The position numbers and the translations under genes are program-made. A stretch of DNA of 64,000 nucleotides from assembly GCF_029852145.1 (NCBI RefSeq), contig NC_079972.1:15560986-15624985 (forward strand), in the 5' to 3' direction. Below, in pieces: positions 1 through 11,799 of the stretch. The number at the start of each line of letters is the position of its first letter. Position 1 is the first letter of the stretch. This DNA is from Microplitis mediator. Taxonomy: Eukaryota; Arthropoda; Insecta; Hymenoptera; Braconidae. The notes beneath the pieces were generated by a model. That model made no database searches. It worked only from the letters and a program-made list of their open reading frames with translations, and was not told the origin of the DNA.

Positions 1-2183
1 AAAACGATTGTGAAGCTTCTTTACTTGGGGCAGTGATAAAAACTGAGTTCTTCTAAAGTTTTTGTCAAAAAAATGTATCATAGATCAAGAATACATGCAA
101 CTGCAATTTAAAAAGCGAAATTTTATTCCTGCGGAATTGATTTTGAATTTATTTTTTCAAGACTCAATAAATCTCTTTGTATGAAATCACAGTATCAAAA
201 ATCTTTTATTATTCCTTGAATATTATTTGTTATTAAGATTATTTCATCATTAAGTGAAGCAAAGGGCATCAACTGATAAATCACATGTTTTCGTATGCTT
301 CTGGAAATAAAAATTTATTTCAAGATACGCGCGGCTCATTCTTGCGGAAAATTTGTTACATTTTAACAGAAATTTCGATTTAAGAAAATAATAGTAACGC
401 AAATGACTCGAATTTACTTTTTAAAAGACAATTTATTACGAATGACGACTTTAATATAAAAAAAACCTAAATTCAATGCAAATGCAATTACTAGCAATTT
501 GATGGACGCAGAAACTAGTTCATTAATTAAATTATAATAAATGAATTGTTTAGAGTTGACCATTAAATTTATAATATGCGTTAACTATTTTTGTAGAGAA
601 ACGACAAGTTTCTTTGATCTGTTTCCAACGTAGATCGCATGCGCACTGAGAAACGCGCGACTTATTCTCGCGGGAGATTTTTAAGATTTGAACTCGTGCT
701 GGTTGTTTTAAAATGTCGATTACTTTAACGTTTAATTAATTATAATCATAACGTAATAACTTAAGTCCAAATTATATAAATAATTGAATGAAATAGATCT
801 CATTTAAACATTAAAAGATCTATAATAATTTTATTTAATAATTGGAAGACATTTTTTTATTACCGACTCTTTTTAATCGACAATTAAACGAGTTCGCATG
901 ACTCGTTTGCATGTGAACTTGCGTTAATTGGTTGCATAAGCATTAATTTATGCAAATTAAATAGATTTTAGGATAAAAAACATGAAAATTTTATTAAAAT
1001 TAAGAAATTATTTCATTAAAAAAATGATTGCATCAGATTTTAGGGCTGGGTGGTGTGAGGACGCGTCATAGCTGGTAGAGAGAGGGTGGGAGGGTAGTCG
1101 GAAGCTAAGGGCGCATGTGGAGGGGATCTCCCGCTATGACGCGTTCCCCATTCCCCCCAGCCCTAAAATCTGATGCAATAATTTTTTTAATGAAATAATT
1201 CCTTAATTTTAATAAAATTTTCATGTTTTTTATCCTAAAATCTATTTAATTTGCATAAATTAATGCATATTTTATTAATTAACTCTAATTCACATGCAAA
1301 CGAGTCATGCAAACTCGTTTAATTGTCGATTAAAAAGAGTCGGCAATAAAAAAATGTCTTCCAATTATTAAATAAAATTATTATAGATCTTTTAATGTTT
1401 AAATAAGATTTATTTCATTTAATTATTTATATAATTTCGACTTAAGTTAATAAATTTTGATAATAATTAATTAAACGTTAAAGCAATCGACATTTTAAAA
1501 CTAACAGCACTAGTTTAAATCCAAAAAATCTCCCGCGAGAATAAGTCTCGCGTTTCTCAGTGCGCATGCGATTAAAATTTGATTAATGAACTAGTTTGTG
1601 TGTCAATCAAATTGCTAGTAATTGCATTTGCATTGAATTTATCTTTTGTTTATATTAAAGTCGTAAATCGTAATAGATTATCTTCTAAATATTAAAGTCG
1701 AGTCATTTGCGTTACTTTTATTTTCTTTAAATTAAATTTCTGTTCAAATGTAACAAATTTTCATTGGGAATGAGTCGCGCGTATCTCAAAATAAATTTTT
1801 GTTTTTAAAAGTAAATGAATTTTTTGTCACGTACATTGAAAACTTATAAATCATCGCCGTCACTTCTCAACTCTATTAACATCATTGCAATAAATTTATA
1901 CAGATGGACACCACTTGCTTTACTTGATAATTAAATAATAAAAATAATTTAAATAATAATAATAAAGGAATAATAAATGATTCTTGACACTTTGATTTCA
2001 TACATATAAATTTATTGTGTCTTGAAAAAACAAATTCAAAATCAATTTTTCAGGAATAAAATTCGGCTTTTTAAATTGCAGTTGCATGTGGTCTTGTTCT
2101 ATGATACATTTTTCAGACTAAAATTTTAGAAGATCTCAGTTTTTATCCCTGCCTCAAGTAGAAGAGCTTCACAATCGTTTTTT
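1..2183. repeat. Fold-back (palindromic) repeat, ~1-kb arms
   Basis: The left arm (1-1074) is matched in reverse complement by 1131-2183. The outer end starts AAAACGATTGTGAAGC and returns as GCTTCACAATCGTTTT near 2167-2181. The inner edge reads ACGCGTCATAGCTGG on the left and CGCTATGACGCGT on the right, with a GC-rich centre of about 55 bp. The right arm lacks part of the left arm (roughly 555-650) around the GCATGCGC word. No coding frame is seen. The window begins inside the repeat, so its real left end is unknown. It resembles a Foldback-type element or an inverted duplication. Confidence 0.8.
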
Positions 2184-3410
2184 TTTATCTGAAAATATAT
2201 CAAATTAAAAAAATACAAGAAAAAAATTATTTTCTGTGACGCAAAAATGTCTGCATACTCACTGATATCAGAATAAAATTTCCGCTGCTTCAATTAATTC
2301 GCCGATATCCTCTTACTGAAGTTGAGGTAAAAAAAATTCCTTTTATTTAGTAGGCAATGGACGAATCAACGAGTGACTATTAAAAATATCTATAGATCGA
2401 CTGAATTGTTTTTTTTTTTACGAATCTGAAATAAAGATTATTGTTAATTAATATTTGTTATTAAGTTATTAATTTATGTGGTTTATGCATCAAAGAAACT
2501 TGTCGTTTCCCTACAAAAATAGTTAACGCAAATTATAAATTTAATTGTCAACTCTAAACAATTCATTTATTATAATTTAATTAATGAACTAGTTTCTGCG
2601 TCCATCAAATTGCTAGTAATTGCATTTGCATTGAATTTAGGTTTTTTTTATATTAAAGTCGTCATTCGTAATAAATTGTCTTTTAAAAAGTAAATTCGAG
2701 TCATTTGCGTTACTTTTATTTTCTTAAATCGAAATTTCTGTTAAAATGTAACAAATTTTCCGCAAGAATGAGGCGCGCGTATCTTGAAATAAATTTTTAT
2801 TTTCAGAAGCATACGAAAACATGTGATTTATCAGTTGATGCCTTTTGCTTCACTTAATGACAAAAAAATCTTAATAACAAATAATAATCAAGGAATAATA
2901 AAAGATTTTTGATACTGTGATTTCATACGAAGAGATTGATTGAGTCTTGAAAAAATAAATTCAAAATCAATCCCGCAGGAATAAAATTCCGCTTTTTAAA
3001 TTGCAGTTGCATGTATTATTAATCTATGATACATTTTTTTGACAAAAACTTTAGAAGAACTCAGTTTTTATCACTGCCCCAAGTAAAGAAGCTTCACAAT
3101 CGTTTTTTTTTTATATGAAAATATATCAAATTAAAAAAATACAAGAAAAAAATTATTTTCTGTGACGCAAAAATGTCTACATACTCACTGATATCAGAAT
3201 AAAATTTCAGCTGCTTCAATCAATTCGCCGATATCCTCTTACTGAAGTTGAGGTAAAAAAAAATTCCTTTGATTGAGTAGGCAATGGACGAATCGAAGAG
3301 TGACTATTAAAAATATCTATAGATCGACTGAATTGTTTTTTTTTTTACGAATCTGAAATAAAGATTATTGTTAATTAATATTTGTTATTAAGTTATTAAT
3401 TTATGTGTTT
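2184..3410. repeat. ~300-bp direct repeats flanking an inverted copy of 1-620
   Basis: Positions 2184-2483 and 3108-3410 are nearly identical direct repeats; both carry CTGTGACGCAAAAATGTCT and TATAGATCGACTGAATTG. Between them, 2487-3107 is the reverse complement of 1-620, including the words CTTGTCGTTTC and GAACTCAGTTTTTATCAC. The arrangement suggests an element arm inserted or recombined within its own flanking repeat. Confidence 0.75.
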
Positions 3411-3489
3411 TAATTATTTAAAAATAAAAGTAGAGAAAGTTTTATCGATCATAAAGAAGAAAGAAAATTGATAATGTTGTAATTTGATG

Positions 3490-3690
3490 ATCCTAAAGTT
3501 AGCAGACAATTCAAAATTTTTTGATTTTTTTTTGAACAATTAAATTTGAAGAAAAAAAAACTAAAAATATGCACATGTAGAAAATTTTAAAAACTACAGG
3601 TGCAATTTTTTCAAATATTTTTTTTCTTCTGGTTTATCATCTAAAAAAAAATCCAAAACTTGTTAGACGTCTGCTAACTACAGTATCATG
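3490..3690. repeat. Small inverted-repeat element
   Basis: The left end AAAGTTAGCAGAC and right end GTCTGCTAACTA are inverted repeats, and the A/T-rich interior is itself roughly palindromic (TTTTTTGATTTTTT with AAAAAAAATCCAAAA). About 200 bp, no coding capacity; a MITE-like remnant. The rest of 3411-3899 is AT-rich with nothing else recognised. Confidence 0.5.
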
Positions 3691-3899
3691 TAATTTGTGA
3701 TTAATTAATTTAAAAAAGTAAACTTTTACTAGAGGATATTTAAGAACATGAAATAATTGATTTAAAATCAATCAATTGATCAATTATTACTTACTCGTGT
3801 CTTATTCTTGATATATTCAATTTATTTTTATTGACAAATGAACTTTAGGTTAGATTGATGACAGATCTGCGGCCACTGTTGCTCATTTTAATATTTCCA

Positions 3900-4580
3900 C
3901 GGGCAATTTGATGGACACACAAACTAGTTTATTAATTAAATTATGATAAATTAATTTTTTAGGGTTGACAATTAAATTTATAATTTACGTCAACTATTTT
4001 TGTAGAGAAACGACAAGTTTCTTTGATCTGTTTCCAACGTAGATCGCATGCGCACTGAGAAACGCGCGACTTATTGTCGCGGAAGATTTTTTGGATTTGA
4101 ACTAGTGCTGTTAGTTTAAAAACGTCAATTACTTTAACGTTTAATTAATTATCATCTAAACGTAATAACTTGAGTCGAAATTATATAAATAATTAAATGA
4201 AATAGATCTTATTTAAACATTAAAAGATCTATAATAATTTAATTTAATTATTAAAGCACATTTTTTTATCGACTAGACTTTTTACTCGACAATTGAACGA
4301 GTTTGCATGTCTCATTTGCATATGAATTTGCGTTAATTAGTTGCATATGCATTAATATATGTAAATTATGTAGATTTATAATGTAAATTAAATAGATTTT
4401 AGCATAAAAAACGTGAAAATTTAATTAATTTTAAGGAATTATTAAATTAAAAAAATGATTGCATCAGATTTTAGGGGTGAGGGGAGTGAGGAACGCGTCA
4501 TAGCTGGTAGAGAGCGGGTGGGAGGGTAGTCAGGAGATAAGGGCGCGATTGGCCGGAGATCCCCTCTACATGCGCAGGGA
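3900..4580. repeat. Third, diverged copy of the fold-back arm
   Basis: This is a direct copy of about 495-1134, matching CAATTTGATGGACAC, GAAACGACAAGTTTC, GCATGCGCACTGAGAAACGC, TGATTGCATCAGATTTTAGG and ACGCGTCATAGCTGGTAGAG. It is more diverged than the 1-620 / 2487-3107 pair. The end (4553-4580) runs in the opposite sense to 1110-1134. A short GGGGGTGAAGT duplication follows at 4626-4650. Confidence 0.7.
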
Positions 4581-4781
4581 GAGAAGGGTACCAATGAAAT
4601 TATTTTCTGCGTTGGTCGACTAGTAAGTGGGGGTGAAGTGGGGGTGAAGTGAGCGTCCTAAGGGCAAGGGGGGAAAGGATCAGTTGGCACCCGACATTCG
4701 ATGTGTACGCATCGTTGTCGAAGTGTTCAACTATTTTTAAAAATATTGTTGACTTTTTTTTTGAATTTTTTTTTTTCCCTT

Positions 4782-4795
4782 AATGACGTCATTAG
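4782..4795. promoter_or_regulatory. CRE-like palindrome TAATGACGTCATTA
   Basis: A perfect 14-bp palindrome centred on TGACGTCA, the CREB/ATF consensus, about 170 bp upstream of the small open frame at 4963. The word can occur by chance, so function is only a suggestion. Confidence 0.25.
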
Positions 4796-4962
4796 TCATT
4801 TTTATCCAAAATTTTTTTTTTCAACCGGCGTCTACGCAAGTTGAAAAAATCAATTTTTTTTTTTAAATTTTTTCGTCAACCCAATTAAATATACAAGTCA
4901 ACAGTATTTTTATATATTAATTAGTGTTGATTGTTTAGATAGATTATCAATGGATTCCAACG

Positions 4963-5109
4963 ATGAAAAGTTTTTTTTCTGATGTCTTGACTGGGAAGGA
5001 AGGATGGAAGCAAAGAACACTGACCAGCCTCAATGAACTGCTAGCTGTCATCCTACCAGCTGATCAACTGGCATCGTTCGGCAGGGAAATAAAGTTATTT
5101 CTCTGTTGA
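4963..5109 (+). CDS. Unidentified 48-codon small open frame
   Basis: ATG at 4963 to TGA at 5107-5109. The segment is clearly richer in G+C than the repeats around it. The frame has a mixed, protein-like composition with a Leu-rich amphipathic stretch (SLNELLAVILPADQLASFG) and few low-complexity residues. A second ATG at 4950 in another frame stops after ten codons because of the T8 run. I do not recognise a family. It could be a genuine small ORF, an exon of a larger gene, or a relic of a mobile element. Confidence 0.25.
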   Translation: MKSFFSDVLTGKEGWKQRTLTSLNELLAVILPADQLASFGREIKLFLC

Positions 5110-5379
5110 GGTTTGTTATTGTTTTTTGATTTCTCACTCTCTTTTCTATTTTCCATTATAATCTATATATTTAATTGCACTTTTTAATATTTATCAACGG
5201 TTCCGTATCTTTTTTTTTTTTTTTTCTTTAATTTAAATTCATTGCGGTTTTAAATAGTCGAGTCTTTTGAATTGAATTTAGTTTTTTTTAATTAAAGTCG
5301 AGTCATTTGCAATAAATTAAATTCAGATTATTAATAGTCGAGTCATTCAAATCAAATTGAGTTTTTTAAAATTAGCGTT

Positions 5380-6215
5380 GAGTCATTTGAAACCAATTCA
5401 TTTTTTAAAATTAGAATTCGAGTCATTTAAATCAATGTCTTTTTTTAAAATTGAAATTGAGTATTTGCATGAAAATTTTTTTGTTTTTAAATTCTTGTCG
5501 AGTCATTTGAATCACATTCAGTTTTTTAAATTTAAATTCGAGTCATTTAAATCAATATCTTTTTTTAAAATTAAAATTGAGCATTTGCATGAAATTTTTT
5601 TTTTTTTTTACATTCTTGTCGAGTCATTTGAATCACATTCAGTTTTTTAAAAGTAGAATTCGAGTCATTTAAATCAATATCTTTTTTTTAAATTAAAATT
5701 GAGCATTTGCATGAAATTTTTTTTTTTTTTTTAAATTCTTGTCGAGTCATTTGAATCACATTCAGTTTTTTAAATTTAAATTCGAGTCATTTAAATCAAT
5801 ATCTTTTTTTTAAATTAAAATTGAGCATTTGCATGAAATTTTTTTTTTTTTTAAATTCTTGTCGAGTCATTTGAATCACATTCAGTTTTTTAAATTTAAA
5901 TTCGAGTCATTAAAATCAATATCTTTTTTTTAAATTAAAATTGAGCATTTGCATGAAATTTTTTTTTTTTTTTAAATTCTTGTCGAGTCATTTGAATCAC
6001 ATTCAGTTTTTTAAATTTAAATTCGAGTCATTTAAATCAATATCTTTTTTTTAAATTAAAATTGAGCATTTGCATGAAATTTTTTTTTTTTTTTAAATTC
6101 TTGTCGAGTCATTTGAATCACATTCAGTTTTTTAAAAGTAGAATTCGAGTCATTTAAATCAATATCTTTTTTTTTAATTGAAATTGAGCATTTGCATTAA
6201 ATTTAGTTATTTTTT
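5380..6215. repeat. Tandem satellite, ~120-bp unit, about 7 copies
   Basis: GTCGAGTCATTTGAATCACA recurs near 5507, 5628, 5741, 5861, 5982 and 6103, a period of about 119-121 bp. Each unit contains two GAGTCATTT words, a GAGCATTTGCATGAAA word and a T9-T16 run of variable length. Frames in it are low complexity and not coding. Confidence 0.9.
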
Positions 6216-7282
6216 TTTTTTTTTTTTCTAAAGTCTAGTCGTTTACATTAGTTTTAGTTTCTTTAAATTAAATTCGAGCAGTTAAATTTATTTTAAAATC
6301 AATAGAATCAGTAACATTCGAGTCATTTTTTAATAATTCAATTAATAGGGTGTAAATTCATAAACACAAACACACATTAGCTTTTTAAAATTAGATTAAC
6401 CCACATTTTATTAGAAATAGAGTTACATATTTTTCAACACTTTTTTTTTTTTTTTAATAAATTAAATTCGAGTTTTTTTGCAAGTCGAGTCATTTAAATT
6501 AAAGACATTTTTTTAAAAGTAGAGTCATTTTAATTACAGTAAAACTGTTCGCGTTCAATTCAATTAAAGTAAATTCATTCAATTTTAAAAAATGCCATTC
6601 AAATTAAGTTAGTTTTTAGAAAGTAGAGTCATTTAGTTTTTTCAACTAAGTCTTGGTTTTTTTTTTTTTTTTTTTTTTAAATTCATTTTAATTAGAGTCA
6701 TTTGAATCACAAGCAGTACTAACCGAGTAAACTTTTTTTTTGCTATTTCTTATAAATTAAATAACTCCCTTCTGGAGTTATCATTTTTTTTTTTTAATTT
6801 AACATGGGGTATAGATTGATTTTTTATCAATAGCCTTCTGCTGTTGACAATTTAAACACACCATTTTTTACCCACCTCACACACATAAATACGCACTTTG
6901 CGTATACCCAACTCACTCTCTTGCATTGCTAGGATAATTTTTAATTTTTTAATCGGGGTAATTAGATTAGTTAATGGACCAGTAATAGGTTTTTTCATTG
7001 AGAGTATTCTCTCGGTAGAATCACGCGTTAAATTCTAGAGTCAACCAACCCTTCCCCAACAATTGCCACTCTTACCCTTTTTTTTTTAATTAATTAGCGT
7101 TGGGTTTTTGTCCGCGAAATGGGATATTGGTCTAGTGATTTAGCTGGGGGTTTATGGGTATTAGGGATTATAAGGGATTATAAGGACACTTGGTTCTTAT
7201 AATTTAGGTCAAATTAAATTCACGCGAATTAGAGTCTAAAAATATATATCGCTCTATAGATCTTAAAGGCGAAAAATATTGT

Positions 7283-7316
7283 TACGCTGTTATGGGTGGC
7301 CAACCATAACAGCGTA
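7283..7316. repeat. Perfect 13-bp-stem hairpin
   Basis: TACGCTGTTATGG (7283-7295) and CCATAACAGCGTA (7304-7316) are exact reverse complements around an 8-nt loop GTGGCCAA. The whole is one mismatch from a 34-bp palindrome. It stands out as GC-richer than its surroundings. Role unknown. Confidence 0.7.
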
Positions 7317-7958
7317 TATAAAATATTTTTTTTATACATTAAAATTTAAAAAAAATTTATTTTTTTCATTTTTTAATGCATAAAAAGCTGAAAAAAGAAA
7401 TTTTCCCTGATCAGTTTTAATTTTTAATGGATTATTCTGTCCCACCCTTTGAGTACCCGGGTGCGATTTGGGTGCCGGTCTCAATCCATAAAAAATTTTT
7501 CTGATCATAACTTTTCTTTTTTAAGTGTTTAAGTGTCTGTAGAGCGGTGTGTATTTTTCATTTATTATTATTATTTAAATAATTAGAGTCACTTTTGCTG
7601 CGTTAGTTAATAAATTAGTTACTATAGGAGGGGAATAATATAGGACTGGGGTTTTGATGTCACTAGACTGATCGGGGAAGTAGATTAATTAAATAACTTG
7701 GGTTTTTTAAAAATTAGAGTCACCTTATCCCTTTTTTATAAGAGTGGTGATTTACCCCCCCCCCCCTTTTTTTTTTAAATTCAAGTATTAGCGTCACGCT
7801 TTTTTTAGATATTTAAGTTACTGGTCCAGGGGTTTTGAAATTAGAATCAATTTTGCATAGGGTTTATTTTTTAGCTTAAATTCACATACACCCCCCCCCC
7901 CTTACACTACCCACTGAGACTCTGTTCATCTTCAATGAAATCGAGTCATACCTTACAC

Positions 7959-8001
7959 GTCGCCGTAAGTTGAGGTTACTCACAACCTCGTTTACGGCGA
8001 C
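7959..8001. repeat. Hairpin with 10-bp GC-rich outer stem
   Basis: GTCGCCGTAA (7959-7968) pairs with TTACGGCGAC (7992-8001). An inner GAGGTT/AACCTC stem continues it around an ACTCAC loop. Role unknown. Confidence 0.7.
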
Positions 8002-8075
8002 TTTAACTTACACACCAATCTATACCCCTAATTTTTTTACCCTTAAATTCATAAATATAGATTTTAATTAAAAAA

Positions 8076-8100
8076 GACACCTGGCACTCGGTCAGGTGTC
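8076..8100. repeat. GACACCTG/CAGGTGTC hairpin; founder of a recurrent CTGGCAnnnGGTCAGG word
   Basis: GACACCTG (8076-8083) pairs with CAGGTGTC (8093-8100) around GCACTCGGT. Related words occur near 8250 (CCTGGCACTAGGTCAGG), 9302 and 9950 (CTTGGCATTAGGTCAGG), and 10710, 11467 and 11942 (CAACTGGTCAGGTTACCC). The word is therefore part of the larger tandem repeat unit. Confidence 0.55.
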
Positions 8101-8360
8101 AATCACTGTAGAGTCTTGAGTTTGCTCGTTAGCATTGCTTGTATGTAGTATTAATTTGGTTATAGTCACATAAAAAATCGATTTTTTTTTTTTTTTTTTT
8201 TATATAAAAAATTTAATTCGAATGGCATTTCCGCGTAAAAGAAAACCCTGGCACTAGGTCAGGCGGTCGCGTTATTTAATTGTTAGTTTTTTCGTAATAT
8301 AAATCCTGATCTTCTGAGCTGGTACGCATAACCCTCTGGTTTGATCGATGTCGATCCTCA

Positions 8361-11300
8361 TTGGTCGTACACTCTAAGAAAATCTATCATTATCACGTTG
8401 TTATCAGTATTTTCATTATTATTGTTGCTGCCATTATTAATATCAATACCATTATCATTTTATATAATGATAGTGTAATTGGCCCTGGCGGGTCACATTA
8501 CACAATTGATATTAATATTGACTGCAATGGTTTTATTGATGATATTGATAATGATGTGATATTATAGTGACTTTTGTGTGCGATCAAAACGGGGAGTCGA
8601 TTTATCGATTGGCTGGTGGCCTAATGCTACACATACGGTTCGGTTTTGATGGTAATATATTACGTAGTTTTTATTATTGTTTTAAAAAACAGAAAAACAC
8701 CCAAACACACACTTTTTTTTATCACACATGGATTTACACCTCAATTATTTTTTTTTATTTTTTAATTTCAATCTTATAAACCTAGAGTCATTTTCACAGA
8801 ACTAGAGTCATTTTAAGTAGTTTATTTTTTTTTATCATTTTCTAAGTCGAGTCATTTTGAAAGCAGTCGAGTCATTTCATTTAGCGTCAATTTATTAGAA
8901 GTAAAATCAGTTTTTAAAACGTAGAGTCACTTAAATTAGAGCTAGTTTTATATTTTTTATTACAATTGATTAATTTAATGTAAATGCTCATTTTCGCCTA
9001 ATTTTATTTTATCGTTAATTAATTCGAGTAATTTTTAAGATAGTCGAGTCCTTTAATTTAACGTCATTTTAATAGAAATAGAGTCAGCTTTAAAAAAGTA
9101 GAGTCATTTGAGTTAGAGCCATTTTTTTTTTTTAATTTTTTTATTTTTATTTTAAATTTATTCATTAACTTAATGTAAATGCTCATTCACTTCTAATTTT
9201 TTTGTCGTTATTCAATTCGAGTCATTTTTAAACAGTAGAGTCACTCAATTTATCATCAATTTATCTGAAGTAGAGTCAGTTTTGTTTTTCCCACTAATCG
9301 AGACTTGGCATTAGGTCAGGTTACTCTATCGTTTTTTAAATTTAAATTTTTAATTGAATGTCGATCCACTTTTGTCGTATACTCTAAGAATATCTATTAT
9401 TCTCATGTTGTTATCGGTATTATCATTATTATTGCTGCTGTCATAATTAATATCAATACCATTATCATTTTAAAATGATAGTGTAATTGGCCCTGGCAGG
9501 TCACATTACACAATTGATATTAATATTGACTGCAATGGTTCTATTGATGATATTGATAATGATGTGATTTTATAGTTATTTTTGTGTGCGGTCGAAAAGA
9601 GGTTCGATTTCAATTAATTAATTTCATGTAAATGCTCATTCACCCTCAATTATTTTTTATCCTTATCTAAGTCGAGTAATTTTTAAGATAGTCGAGTCCT
9701 TTAATTTAACGTCATTTTAATAGAAATAGAGTCAGCTTTTAAAAAATAGAGTCATTTGAGTAAGAGCCATTTTTTTTTTAAATTTTTAAATTTTTTATTC
9801 AAATTTACTAATTAACTTGATGTAAATGCTCATTCACGTCTAATTTTTTTGTCATTATTCAATTCGAGTCATTTTTAAACAGTAGAGTCACTTAATTTAT
9901 CATCAATTTATCTGAAGTAGAGTCAGTTTTGTTTTTCCCTCTAATCGAGACTTGGCATTAGGTCAGGTTTCTCTATCGTTTTTTAAATTTAAATTTTTAA
10001 TTAAATGTCGATCCACTTTTGTCGTATACTCTAAGAATATCTATTATCATCATGTCGTTATCGGTATTATCATTATTATTGTTGCTGCCATTATTAATAT
10101 CAATACCATTATCATTTTATAATGATAGTGTAATTGGCCCTGGCAGGTCACATTACACAATTGATATTAATATTGACTGCAATGGTTTTATTGATGATAT
10201 TGATAATGATGTGATTTTATAGTAATTTTTGTGTGCGGTCGAAAAGGGGTTCGATTTCAATTAATTAATTTCATGTAAATGCTCATTCACTCTCAATTTT
10301 TTTTTTCGTTATCTAAGTCGAGTCATTTTTAAAATAGTAGAGTCACTAAAATAGGAATTTTTTTTTTATTTTTATCGATTAATTTAATGTGAATATACTT
10401 GCCCCCCCCCCCCCCTGTTTTTTAAAATTAAAGTTATGTAGATTTGAGTCACTTTTATAAAAGTAGAGTCACTTCAATTAGAGTCATTTTTTTAACAGTC
10501 GAGTCATTTTTTTAATTCAATTCATTTTTTATACAATTGAAGTCATTTTTTTTAGAATTAGAGTCATTTTTTTTTTTTGAAAGTAGATTCAAGTTTATTA
10601 GAGTCATTATTTTTCAAAAGTAGAGTCACTTTTATTAGAGATTTTTGCAGAAGTAGAGTCATTGTTTTTAGAGTCAGTTTTTTTTCTCCAATTAATGAAT
10701 TAATTTATTGCAACTGGTCAGGTTACCCCATAGTTTTTTTAATTAAAATTTTTAATTGATATCGATCCACTTTGATCGTTTACTCTAAGAATATCTATTA
10801 TCATCATGTTGTTATCGGTATTATCGTTATTATTGTTGCTGACATAATTAATATCAATACCATTATCATTTTATAATGATAGTGTAATTGGCCCTGGCAG
10901 GTCACATTACACAATTGATATTAATATTGACTGCAATGGTTTTATTGATGATATTGATAATGATGTGATTTTATAGTAATTTTTGTGTGCGGTCGAAAAG
11001 GGGTTCGATTTCAATTAATTAATTTCATGTAAATGCTCATTCACTCTCAATTTTTTTTTTCGTTATCTAAGTCGAGTCATTTTTAAAATAGTAGAGTCAC
11101 TAAAATAGGAATTTTTTTTTTATTTTTATCGATTAATTTAATGTGAATATACTTGCCCCCCCCCCCCCCCCCTGTTTTTTAAAATTAAAGTTATGTAGAT
11201 TTGAGTCACTTTTATAAAAGTAGAGTCACTTCAATTAGAGTCATTTTTTTAACAGTCGAGTCATTTTTTTAATTCAATTCATTTTTTATACAATTGAAGT

Positions 11301-11760
11301 CATTTTTTTTAGAATTAGAGTCATTTTTTTTTTTTGAAAGTAGATTCAAGTTTATTAGAGTCATTATTTTTCAAAAGTAGAGTCACTTTTATTAGAGATT
11401 TTTGCAGAAGTAGAGTCATTGTTTTTAGAGTCAGTTTTTTTTCTCCAATTAATGAATTAATTTATTGCAACTGGTCAGGTTACCCCATAGTTTTTTTAAT
11501 TAAAATTTTTAATTGATATCGATCCACTTTGATCGTTTACTCTAAGAATATCTATTATCATCATGTTGTTATCGGTATTATCGTTATTATTGTTGCTGAC
11601 ATAATTAATATCAATACCATTATCATTTTATAATGATAGTGTAATTGGCCCTGGCAGGTCACATTACACAATTGATATTAATATTGACTGCAATGGTTCT
11701 ATTGATGATATGATAATGATGTGATTTTATAGTTATTTTTGTGTGCGGTCGAAAAGAGGT
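8361..11760. repeat. Five copies of a ~240-bp core with nested palindromes
   Basis: Cores lie near 8361-8570, 9370-9580, 10010-10225, 10765-10975 and 11522-11735. In each, TATTAATATCAAT is paired with ATTGATATTAATA about 60 bp later, and inside are ATTATCATT/AATGATAGT and TGTAAT/ATTACA arms flanking GGCCCTGGCAGGTCAC. Each is followed by TTTTGTGTGCGGTCGAAA. Short open frames across the core (ending in ...DIDNDVIL) are by-products: the fifth copy is frameshifted by a 1-bp deletion and differences between copies change residues. Confidence 0.85.
10240..11753. repeat. Recent 757-bp tandem duplication
   Basis: 10240-10996 and 10997-11753 are almost identical over their whole length, including two identical 60-aa chance frames at 10577 and 11334. 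The clearest difference is the poly(C) run (about 14 near 10402 versus about 17 near 11156). The near-identity implies a recent duplication, or gene-conversion-like homogenisation. Confidence 0.9.
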
Positions 11761-11799
11761 TCGATTTCAATTAATTAATTTCATGTAAATGCTCATTCA

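Larger units (their letters stand above)
6216..8380. repeat. T-rich GAGTCA-rich field (left part)
   Basis: No gene seen. Degenerate GAGTCATTT words continue, interspersed with T and C homopolymers (C runs near 7757-7766 and 7891-7900). Three clean hairpins lie here and are listed separately. Confidence 0.5.

Noticed and set aside
5357..5650. 97-aa frame
   Set aside because: It reads two and a half satellite units; the peptide repeats with the DNA and is Phe/Lys-rich.
5380..6215. CRISPR-like array
   Set aside because: Units are ~120 bp with degenerate, homopolymer-rich spacers, and this is insect nuclear DNA. It is a tandem satellite.
8361..10222. Small frames ending DINIDCNGFIDDIDNDVIL in the core repeats, resembling an EF-hand loop
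   Set aside because: The fifth copy is frameshifted, the changes between copies alter residues, and the segment is explained by the palindromic DNA core.
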